Assembly (NCBI RefSeq): GCF_003576645.1 | Contig: NC_044916.1 | Location: forward strand, 29,522,396 to 29,586,395 | Source of the DNA: Ipomoea triloba | Lineage: Eukaryota; Streptophyta; Magnoliopsida; Solanales; Convolvulaceae | Direction: 5' to 3' | DNA: 64,000 bases | In this document: positions 47,766 through 64,000 of the stretch, in pieces | Layout of the letters: the number at the start of each line of letters is the position of its first letter | Position numbering within the stretch: the first letter of the stretch is position 1 | Notes under the pieces: model-generated | The model's input: only the letters and a program-made list of their open reading frames with translations | Told to the model about the DNA's origin: nothing | The model's database searches: none | Made by a program: the position numbers and the translations under genes

Positions 47766-49228
47766 ACAATGTAAACTAAGATGGTAAGTTATGTCTTTAA
47801 CCTAAGAAAGGTCTAAGGGGTTGAATCTAATTGTTTTTCCTAAATTTTTACCCTTCGTTTATACTAATAGTGAGCTGTACATATAATTTTAATTGTGTTT
47901 CTATTCAAACCATTTTATCAAATTAATTATGTTTAATATTTTGCTATGAATATCTTTTTTTTTTATAAAATTTTGATTTTTCTCTCCTCTCGGCAAAAAC
48001 TTGTGTGAGACCGTCTCACCGTGAGACGGGTCGGGTCAGGTCAAGATGAAAATGTGATACTTATATGCACAAATGTCATACTTATATGCTCAAATGTAAT
48101 ATTAATTAAGAATAAAATTTTTGTTACTTATAAGGGTAAATGTAATACTTTTAAAGGAAAATGCAATACTTTTACATTTCAATTTAAAAGTATTACATTT
48201 TTCCTCAAAAGTATTATATTTAGCCTTATAAGTAAGGGGCACTTGTCAACATTACTTATTATGAAAAATGTAACACTTTTTCTCTTATAAGTAACAAAAA
48301 TTGTATTCCTAATTAGTATTATATTTGAGCATATAAGTATGACATTTGCATGTTACTTTAACCCGACCTGACCCATCTCACGAATAAAGATCCGTGAGAC
48401 GGTCTCACACAAGTGTGACCATTTTCTCTCATATCTAACATATTTATGACTATACTTCTAAGTGTTTCATTTTTATTTTTCAAATTATCTCTTTTATTTT
48501 CATCTTTCATCCCCACTCATAAAATTTTATGGATCCACTCCTGAATACTTAGCAGGGTTAAATTAAATACACCATTAACGTACAATAGGAAGGCAAATGC
48601 AAAATTTAATCGATATAAATGAAAGTCAAATAATTATCTTCTAAAGATGCCGGCCTGCAACAAATCCAACAATATAAAGTTGTAGTGTATTTTATATCTG
48701 ATGAGATGTGCAGTGAAGTGTGAAATTCTTACATTTTGGGCCATTCCCATCCCTTTTTGAAGCAATTCTTGCATAACAACATTGAAAATCCTAGCACCTT
48801 TGAAGTAGAGATTAGTGCCCTGCAAAATATTACACTTACATTTTAGTTAGTTTGCAAATTCACACATCGCGTGCGCGCACACACTTTAGTTAGTTTGCAA
48901 ATTCACACATCGCGCGCGCGCGCACACACATATATATATATATATTCATATAAGAACATCTCTTAATGTGAGGACATGCGGAATTTTTCAGTAATGCACG
49001 GTAAATTCTTTATCAATGCACAATACGACTTCCATACATGCCTAGAGAATGCACGGGTGGGTTTGTACCATACATTTATGTAGAATTTACTGTGCATTCA
49101 TGTAGTAGATGTGGTGCATAGTAGTCACAGAACTGGAATAATTATTGTGCATTGACAAAGAACTTACCGTGCATTACTGAAGAAATATGCATGTTCTCAC
49201 ATTAAGAGGTGTTCTCACCCGAATGGGA

Positions 49229-49278
<50 letters not shown>

Positions 49279-50164
49279 ACAAAAGGTCTACATACATTGT
49301 AAATTGTTTGGGAGTTGCCTGTGAATGATGAGCCATCACAATAAGTGATAACAACTTTATTCCAGTCAAAGAAATCTATAACATAATTTGTCAAAAAAAA
49401 AAAATCCATTAGTCTAAAGAACATGGATTCATCAAAAGGTGTATTAAACTAAAAAAAATATACCTGGATTTTTTTCTTTGTTATTGCCCAGAATAGTACC
49501 AAAATAGTATGGTACTGGATCTATGGTAATATTTTTATCATTAGCATATTTGATGCAATCTCCAGGAGTGGCGCACCATCCTCCTCCCTGTTATCCAAGT
49601 AAATGATTCATGGATTGTGTCTTATAATTCAAAAAGAAATTTGATTTGTATGCTCTTTTTTTTTTTGTTTAATTAATATAATATATACTTACAGGAAGAT
49701 ATACTAGCCAATTGTGAATTCCCTTGCCAAATCCCTCGAGAAAGTAATATGATGCTGGCTTCCCAGTCAAGCAAACTGAGAGGAATATTTGAAATAATTA
49801 TCATTATATATATATACATTAAAAGTTGGCAATTATTATATATATTATTACTACATTACAGAATTAATTAATGAAATAATAAATAAATAAATGGATATTA
49901 AAGAGTTTTAGAATCATGGTAGAAGCTAGAATAGATGGAATAAATATTACCAGCTCCCGTATCAGGCCGTAGCAGTGTTGGATTAACATATAATCCTGAA
50001 AAGAAAATATAATCCTTGTTATCAATCAATTAATTAAAAGAAAGTAAAATATTTTCGATATTGAAAGTTTAAGAATAGGCCATAGGGCAAGGGAGACATA
50101 TACCATTAGAAGTTCTAAGTTGAAAGACGAAGAAGAATACGAGCAGTATGAGCTTGGTTTCCAT
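45206..50164 (-). CDS. PAE: Pectin acetylesterase, copy C (intact, 13 exons)
   Basis: Exons on minus: 50104-50164, 49951-49995, 49693-49775, 49464-49587, 49296-49375, 48733-48819, 47408-47532, 47191-47254, 46225-46278, 46026-46103, 45702-45792, 45423-45565, 45206-45325. They sum to 1155 bp, 384 residues plus TGA, all GT-AG. Exon 1 is 6 bp shorter and exon 8 is 6 bp longer than in copy A; other exon lengths match. The signal peptide [15 protein letters not shown] is followed by the CE13 fold: [22 protein letters not shown], nucleophile motif GGSAGG in exon 7, SAFD, and PKAHGQ for the His. Introns 5 and 6 carry MITEs and (TA)n, which explains the longer gene. Product: secreted pectin acetylesterase acting on cell-wall homogalacturonan. 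Confidence 0.92.
47566..47762. repeat. ATA trinucleotide and (TA)n microsatellites in PAE C intron 6
   Basis: (AAT)n at 47573-47608 and (TA)n at 47718-47762, inside the intron between exons 6 and 7. A similar (AAT)n at 30400-30422 sits at the same position in PAE A, so it predates the duplication. Confidence 0.85.
47999..48414. mobile_element. Long-hairpin MITE in PAE C intron 6
   Basis: The ends ACTTGTGTGAGACCGTCTCA and TGAGACGGTCTCACACAAGT are perfect inverses. The inverted similarity continues through most of the 416 bp (GCTCAAATGTAATATTAATT inverted as AATTAGTATTATATTTGAGC, and so on), so the whole element can fold on itself. Degraded ends of the same family occur near 25550 and 44160. 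Confidence 0.88.
48953..49215. mobile_element. MITE in PAE C intron 5
   Basis: The left AGAACATCTCTTAATGTGAG and right CTCACATTAAGAGGTGTTCT termini are inverted. Subterminal AGTAATGCACGGTAA and CAATGCACAATA blocks are also inverted. CG/CA and (TA)n microsatellites flank it (48910-48945, 49231-49275). A 43-bp repeat with TTTAGTTAGTTTGCAAATTC lies at 48842-48910. Confidence 0.83.
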
Positions 50165-50850
50165 CTCTTTAAACTGATCAAATAAAATTTATATATTTAA
50201 AATTATATAACTATCTAATTTAAAATATAAAAAATTTGTTTATTAAAAAAAGAGTTAGTTTAAATTATAAAGAATACATAACGCTTAGGAGAAGGTTATT
50301 AACGTAGAGTATTGATTTTTAACTGAACTATTTAATATGGACATTTATTATTTTAAATCATAACAATATCCTATATGACACAATAATATGTATAGGGCAT
50401 TTATTATTTTTAAATGCATATAAAACGTGAAATATATGGGTACTAAAGTAAAGTACTCCGTATTAATTTTTAAAGGGCAACCCCAATAAAGTTGGTCGAG
50501 TAGTTAACTTGGTAATTATATAGTTTCAAATTAGACATCCCGTAAAAGTTGTCTATTGACTTTTTTTATTTGAGTCGATCAACTGTGAACAACCTAGACT
50601 AATTTACCTCCTTATGATTCTTTACAGGCTAGCTCATAAGGCAGGAGAGTTCCACTCATAACACACTTTCGGCTAATAGGTGCGAACCTGGAAGTAAATT
50701 AAAGTTTAATTTTTAACTCAAAACCATTAATTTGGACATTTATTATTTTAAAATTTTAATACTCAAATTATTATTTTAGTATTTTCTGCACGCTCTGCAC
50801 AAAATCTTGTGCTCAATATATATATATTTTTTTAAACTTGTGCTCAATAA
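50165..50850. other. Intergenic upstream of PAE C
   Basis: AT-rich; presumed promoter of PAE C in the first few hundred bases. No further gene or clear element. Confidence 0.4.
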
Positions 50851-51182
50851 TTAAATTCAAGAGTTAATTCCAGCAATAGTCCTCTAACTATTGTGATTTT
50901 TCAAATTTGGTCCTCGTCTTTTAATTTGGATGAATTAAACTCTTAACTATCAAAATTGTTCCACCATTAATCCTTCCGTTAACCAAGCGTTAGATGGACG
51001 TTAGTGCAAGGCTAAATTGGTCATTTCCTCCATTGAGCTTCTTCTTCACAGGCTATTCGTTCATTCATGATTCAAGGAGTTTGCTTCCATATGGGTTAAG
51101 GAAAGTCCGCCTTCCATGCAACATTACAATGACTAATATGTAAAGGCTGTGAATTGAACCTTTTCTCAACAACTCTGAAAAA

Positions 51183-51718
51183 ATGTCGATTCCACGGATC
51201 TATACAGCTTTAGCAATCGCAGCGTTGTTCTTCTTCTCGGCAGCCTTCGCCGACGGCGTCGTCTTCTCACCCAAGACAACTTCGAGAAAGAAGTCGGCCA
51301 AGATCGAGGCATTCTCGTCGAATTCTACGCCCCCTGGTGTGGTAACTGTAAAAAGCTTGCTCCCGAGTATGAAAAGCTTGCTGCAAGTTTCAAGAAGGCA
51401 AAATCTGTTCTCATTAGAAAGGTGGACTGCGATGAACATGCACAATAGCCTTTGCAGCAAATATAGAGTTTGGGTACCCAACCATCCAATGGTTTCCTAA
51501 AGGGTCTTTGGAGCCAAAAAAAAAAAAAATGAAGGTGCACGAACTGCAGAAGCCATTTATGAGTATGTAAACAGAGAAGAAGGAACCAATGTTAAGATTG
51601 ATGCAGTCTCCTCAAGTGTTGTGGCATTAACTCCAGAAAACTTTGATGAGATTGTCCTGAATGAGAAAATAAATGTCTTATTAGAGTTTTATGCACCATG
51701 GTGTGGTCATTGCAAATT
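51183..51718 (+). pseudogene. Captured protein disulfide isomerase (PDIL2-type) fragment
   Basis: Starts with ATG and a signal peptide-like stretch ([17 protein letters not shown]). It then matches the first thioredoxin domain of PDI across frames: [20 protein letters not shown] near 51320-51370, KVDCDEH near 51420, and the start of the second domain ([14 protein letters not shown], then [10 protein letters not shown] near 51690-51715). Several indels, including a 13-A run near 51519, break the frame. Exons are fused without introns over about 530 bp, so the source was probably spliced. The first active site reads CGNC instead of CGHC. Confidence 0.87.
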
Positions 51719-51779
51719 CATAATTATAATTAGTGGTGGCTGTCAACCATTTCCAGTTATCTTATGCATATAAGCACAA

Positions 51780-52338
51780 CAAGTTTATCACATTGTCATA
51801 GGTTGTGCTCGCTCACATCTATACATACTCAGCCATGGCTTCCCAGATCATCATCAACTCACGCAGTGGCTTCTGTACATCCAACACAATTTTCTACAGT
51901 AAGCGGTTGTGCTCGCTCACATCCCTCTTCCAGGGGAAGATTGCCTTCATTGACGCCTCCACTGGTTGCCAGCTCAGCTTTTCCGACGTTTGGAGAGCAA
52001 TGGAGTAGGTGGCGACGTCTCTATCCAATCCGTTGACATGGGCATACGTAAGGGTCAGGTTCTGCTTCTAATTTCTCTGAATTCCATCTTCTTCCCCATC
52101 ATCTTCCTTGCTGTAATGTCCCTTGACGCCGTTATAACTACCACTAACCCACTCAACAGTCAACACCTCCCGCAAAAATCGGCAAATAGATCTCTGATTC
52201 GAAACCGGTTCTCGCTTTTATTGTTATTGAACTTCTCCCAAAACTCAGGACGACATGCTGACTCTCCTGTACTTGTCCGGCACCACCGGGGCTAGCAAGG
52301 GTGTTGTCTCCTCTCACAGAAACCTAATCGCGAAGTGA
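51780..52338 (+). pseudogene. Captured 4-coumarate-CoA ligase-like (acyl-activating enzyme) fragment
   Basis: ATG 51835 begins MASQIIINSRSGFCTSNTIF, the N-terminus of 4CL-like/OPC-8:CoA ligase-type enzymes. Further matches are GKIAFIDASTGCQLSFSD (51938-51990), GIRKGQVLLLIS, FLAVMSLDAVITTTNPLN (52100-52160) and the AMP-binding P-loop [11 protein letters not shown] near 52275-52305. Frames shift between these and the region between NPLN and the P-loop is shortened. The 19-mer GGTTGTGCTCGCTCACATC occurs twice (51801 and 51905), a micro-duplication. It is not translatable as an enzyme. Confidence 0.85.
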
Positions 52339-52589
52339 CAAACTAAATGAACCAATGTGTTTCCAAAAAAAGAAAATTAAATGAACGAAGGGAAATAGAA
52401 GCTCGGTGGAGGAAATGACCATTTTAGCCCTTCTATTAACGTCCATCTAACGCTTGGTTAACGAAAGGACTAATGACGGAACAATTTTGATAGTCAAGGG
52501 TTTAATTTGTCCAAATTAAAAGACGAGGACCAAAATTGAAAAATCACAATAGTCAGAGGACTATTGCTGGAATTAACTCTTAAATTCAA

Positions 52590-53219
52590 TATACATACAT
52601 ACAAACACACACACATATATGACCATGGTATAATTTGTCATTCTCTCCACTTTAAAAAGTCTCAGCTCACTTTCACATGCATCACCTTATAAAAATTTAT
52701 TTTATTTTATTAATACAAAAATTCTTTTTTACAATTAATCTCTTTTATCAATATATAAATTAATTTAAAATATTTAATAAAATAAAAATTCAAAATTTAC
52801 CAAATTAATTTACAAAATTTGAAATAAAATATTTCGTACTACGCAATATTCAGAAAAAATTATACTACGTAAAATAATTACGATAATCAAATGGTAGATA
52901 AAATATTATTTTAATCATGTGACAAATAATACCAAAGCATTCTTCATCCTGTATATATTGGCTTGTCAAGAAGAGACAAGAAGGAGCGACCTGACCATGA
53001 CCATAATTTGTAAGTCATGTAAAAGTAGAAAAGTAGAAAATTGTAGCAGGCAAGCACTAGAAGTATAGATCAGATCAATGATTTATGAAGTAGCCATACG
53101 TCCAAATATCAAAACTTTAGTGAAGAAGGAGAAGAAGAAGAACAAAGGCATTTGACATAATAAAAGGAAACAACATCATATATCATATAATAATATGATG
53201 AAAGAATTATTAGAGTTCC
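52590..53219. other. Intergenic, 3' of NTRC
   Basis: AT-rich, no gene seen. The last 100 bp are presumably the NTRC 3' UTR. Confidence 0.4.
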
Positions 53220-59514
<6,295 letters not shown>

Positions 59515-62500
59515 TCAGGCGGAATTAGCTGCAAAATGGTTGAAGATTGTCTCAAGTGTAGACTGACTGACACTGTATTCTGAAATGCCCAACTGCTCTC
59601 TGTAACAAATAAATAATTTGCAGCAGAATGAACATGATGTATAAATATACATGTGATTATAATTATCATTAGTGATCATTTTGTGAGTCACCTGTTCATC
59701 TCTATGTGCCCAAATACATCAGCGAGTGAGAGATCTTCTCCATATGGCAACTGCAAGAATTTCAAGACTCATCACCATGCTAACCGTAAAGATAATAGCG
59801 CACACAGATTTGCAGTCTTGCAAACTCAATTCTTAGGCACTTGTTTGGACTAGTAAGGCTTCTTGTTTGAACCGATAATAATTTAAAAATAAATAAACAG
59901 ACAATATATGAGGGAATCATCGTATGCTTCCCAATCAAACTAAAAGCATCAGCACACGCTCATCATGTTGGCTTCACATTACCTGATACTTAACACTCAG
60001 TCCATTGCAACCTTGAAATGTTGCACCGGGAAACGAAGATTGAATGAATGCATCAATTGCTGAAAACTTCTCTTTAGCCAACCACCACTCGCAAAATATT
60101 GGCAGCGGGATTCCACCTACTCATAAGTGCAAAAATTTAGTCAACAGAACTAACTAGCAAAAGACCATATTGGGTGGGGAGATGGATAGTTCGCATTATT
60201 GGAAAATGCAGAGAGCACAAGAAAGTTTAATGATTTAAGTTGAGAGAGATAATTTGTAACACAATTACATAACACTGGCATGAAACAATTTAATGAGGCC
60301 AGAACCTACCATCCCGAACCAACTGCTCTGTTAACTGCTCAATATAACCCGAAGAATCATCAGGTGCACATGCAAGCGCTTTTACTCTTTCTTCATTGCC
60401 AAGCCATCTTCCAACTGTCATTATCATCTCTTTTGATAAGCTAATCTCTGCCACAGATGCATTTTCTGGGGAGGACTCAATACCTCCTATGCACACTTCA
60501 ATGTCATCAAGTATACTCCTTGGAAGGGGAGGGAGGTCAAATAGTTTCTCTTTAACTATTCGGCAGAGATTTTCCAAGTCATTTGAGCTGACTTCTATTG
60601 GTTTAACCTAAATACATGTGATTCAAAGTATATAAATATATGAATATCAGTTTCAAGGACATTACAGTCACTATTACCTCAAGTTCAAGATGATTCCCAA
60701 AACGCGTTTTTAAATGTTGTGGGCTTCCTATGCATCTCAGCTTTCCACCAACCTTTGAATAACATGCAAAAAAATAAAATAAAATAAATAAGGAGATAAA
60801 ACAGTTTATTCTATTAATTATGAACTTTTTCTTCTGTTTCAGAAGGGGGTAAACTCCTTCAGTTGCATTAAGGAAGCATATAAATAGTCAACTTTCTCTT
60901 AGAGGTTATGAGATTTTTGTTCTTTTGTGACAGAAGAGGTAACTCCTTCATTTGCAGTACCAACATATGTAAACATATAGTCAACTAGTAAATGGAATAA
61001 GTACCATTATCCCAATCCTTGTACAGAGTGCTTGAGCTTCATTCATGCTGTGAGTAGTTAGGATGACAGCTGTCTTCCCACGTCTAGTTGATAGACGAGA
61101 TATTACTTCCCACATGAAACGTTTGGCAATAGGATCCATACCTAAAAGTTAACAAATTTTCAGATATGGGAACCAAATATCAAGAAAGAAACTGATGCTC
61201 GATCAATTTATACATTAAGCATCTAATTACTAGTCAAAATATGTATAAGTAAAGAAACAGTATCTATGGTTTGAAACTACAAATGATTAGAAAAGCAAGA
61301 GGACTTGGAAAACAGAAAATTTAAATAAACAAAGCGTGGAATGAAGTAAATGTAATTACCAGTGGATGGCTCATCAAGGATAACAATCGGTGGATTTCCA
61401 ATCATTGCAATTGCAACAGACAACTTCCGTTTGTTCCCTCCACTAAGGGCGAAGGATGGTTTATTAGCATGCTTCAACAGGTCAAACTCCACTAACTTTC
61501 CCTTAACAATCTGTCCAAATTGCTTAGCATTAATCATCCATGGATTGATTAATATGAACAAAATTTTATCAGTCATTTGAGATGCACAGATCATGCAGTA
61601 AATAAATTTGACTAATTTCCAGACATGGAGTTAATATGTCCAATGCTGGTTTTCTTAGCAAGGACCTCCTTGTTTTCATTTCCCTTTTCTCCTTTCCTGG
61701 TAATGGAGGCAAGAAGCTTTTTTGGAAGTGTGGCAAATGATCTCTTTTTTCAGCATAAATAAAAATGAAAAGTTTAAGAAACACATACATCTTCCAGTTC
61801 ATACTCTGGAACTCCTTTAATTCTTGCATAGAGCTCAAGATGTTCTTGGACTGTTAAGAATTCTAGTAGAGCATCAAACTGTGGACAATATCCAATCTGC
61901 AAAGCAGGAAAAAAAAAACACACACACACACACACACAAAATGAGTTGTATGGGTATAATAATATAGAGCTAAGTAATTCAGATTTTTTAAATTATAAAA
62001 AGTAAAATAAAATGATAAGGTCAACAAATATCACTGCATACGTGTCTACGAGCAATCTTTGGGTTTGAACATATGTCTCTGCCAAAAATAAATGCAGTTC
62101 CATCACTTGGTTGTTCTTCTCCTGTTCAGTAAGTCAACAGTTAAGAAAAGCAGAAAAGAGGTGCTAATCTCATTGACATATTCACATAGTAGATCCATTT
62201 CAAAATTAAAGTGAGGTGTAAGTAAAAAAGATTATAGAATATATATATATATATATATATATATAACGAACAAAATGACCAACTCATGAGAATATAAGAT
62301 AGTCTCCTCTACTAAAAGATAAAGGAATTCCTGTTCAGTTGCAAAAGCAAAAGTAAAACATGTTGAACCAATCTCCAACAAACATATTTTCTAATGGTGA
62401 TGAACATATGATACCAGATAGCATTGACAGAGTTGTTGTCTTCCCTGCCCCATTTGTCCCTAGAAAACCAAAACATTCTCCTTCTTGGACTGAGAATGTC

Positions 62501-62894
62501 AATGAATGAACTGCAATTTTTGGGCCATGATGCTTCCCTCCAGCATAAACCTGAAATGTATGAATTGCTAGTGAAAATGCCCAATACCCAGTACTCACTG
62601 AACATTTAATATTTAAACCCTAATTCTACATACCTTCCGAAGATTACACAGGCATATAATTGCATTATCTGTTGAGCCTGATAGAACCCGATTTCTCTCT
62701 GTTTTAACATCTATGTCCTCATCGAGTTCAAGAGTTCCATCTTCAGAAGATTGTAGAAGAGGTTCTGAAGAGCTACTGGAAGTTGCATAGACAGAATTTT
62801 TTAATCCTTTCCACCATTCATAAGCTCTTGATAGGTTCATCCTTTGATGTGGCAAATACTCAAGCCCAATTGTTAAAAGGAAATACACAATGGC
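59515..62894 (-). CDS. ABCA1: ABC transporter A family member 1 (ABCA1), 3' part
   Basis: Eleven exons on minus: 62634-62894, 62415-62550, 62042-62121, 61789-61896, 61360-61510, 61005-61141, 60678-60752, 60310-60607, 59983-60116, 59692-59750, 59515-59599; 1524 bp, 507 residues plus TGA at 59515-59517. The part seen begins at the end of the last membrane segment ([13 protein letters not shown]). It then has a linker ([15 protein letters not shown]), the second nucleotide-binding domain with Walker [12 protein letters not shown]-loop [10 protein letters not shown], signature [10 protein letters not shown], Walker [13 protein letters not shown] and H-loop [11 protein letters not shown], and the ABCA C-terminal regulatory region ending FNHFAANSA. 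Plant ABCA1 is the only full-size ABCA in plants, about 1,900 residues, so roughly the last quarter is in the window. Substrate in plants is not established; lipid is assumed from the family. All residues for ATP binding are present. Confidence 0.95.

Positions 62895-64000
<1,106 letters not shown>

Larger units (their letters stand above)
50851..52589. mobile_element. Chimeric Pack-MULE with two captured gene fragments
   Basis: The element is 50861-52579. Terminal inverted repeats of about 182 bp (50861-51043 and 52398-52579) start GAGTTAATTCCAGCAATAGT and are about 90% identical by eye. The 10-bp target duplication TTAAATTCAA is perfect (50851-50860, 52580-52589). TIR length and duplication size are typical of Mutator-like elements. 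No transposase is present. The interior is a protein disulfide isomerase piece followed by a 4CL-like piece, both on +. Confidence 0.9.

Overview
This is nuclear DNA from a flowering plant, most likely a eudicot. It is AT-rich, has short exons with GT-AG introns, and carries chromovirus-type Ty3/gypsy, L1-type LINE, SINE, MITE and Mutator-like elements. It contains the plastid fusion enzyme NTRC, a plant ABCA1 transporter and CE13 pectin acetylesterases. The species cannot be settled from sequence alone. The assembly has gaps at 10928-10952, 17170, 43022, 43590-43604 and 58672-58750.

Layout. (1) 64-2656 (+) is the 3' part of a circularly permuted mitochondrial GTPase (MTG1/DAR GTPase type). 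(2) 2657-6373 is repeat-rich and holds an inverted pair of pectin-acetylesterase (PAE) exon-3 copies, a SINE with intact target duplications and an L1 reverse-transcriptase fragment. (3) 6374-24340 holds a tandem family of three small coiled-coil genes ending in a hydrophobic tail. The first copy is split by a Ty3/gypsy chromovirus element with 390-400 bp LTRs and target duplication CTCTG. The stretch 10953-21866 is almost certainly misassembled. The block 10953-16056 is inverted, and flipping it restores the pol reading frame exactly at base 10927. Block 16057-21866 is then a redundant second copy. (4) 26.4-50.2 kb is a local segmental duplication. A two-gene module, a 13-exon PAE followed by a small secreted cysteine-rich protein, occurs three times: copy A (-), B (+) and C (-). 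PAE A and C are intact at 384 aa each and PAE B is decayed. The cysteine-rich gene is intact only in B. Further PAE scraps lie at 3.6 and 22.2 kb. (5) 50861-52579 is a chimeric Pack-MULE with long terminal inverted repeats and a 10-bp target duplication; it carries intronless, broken pieces of a protein disulfide isomerase gene and a 4-coumarate-CoA-ligase-like gene. (6) 53220-58405 (-) is a complete 10-exon NTRC gene. (7) 59515-62894 (-) is the 3' quarter of an ABCA1 transporter whose 5' exons lie beyond the window.

The conserved single-copy genes (GTPase, NTRC, ABCA1) bracket a rapidly changing centre dominated by duplication, gene capture and transposition. The points most worth checking are the foldable misassembly, five exact 42-bp tandem duplications in the gypsy ORF that look like assembler overlaps, the PAE plus cysteine-rich module, the PAE-derived hairpin, the chimeric Pack-MULE, and the tail-anchored coiled-coil family.
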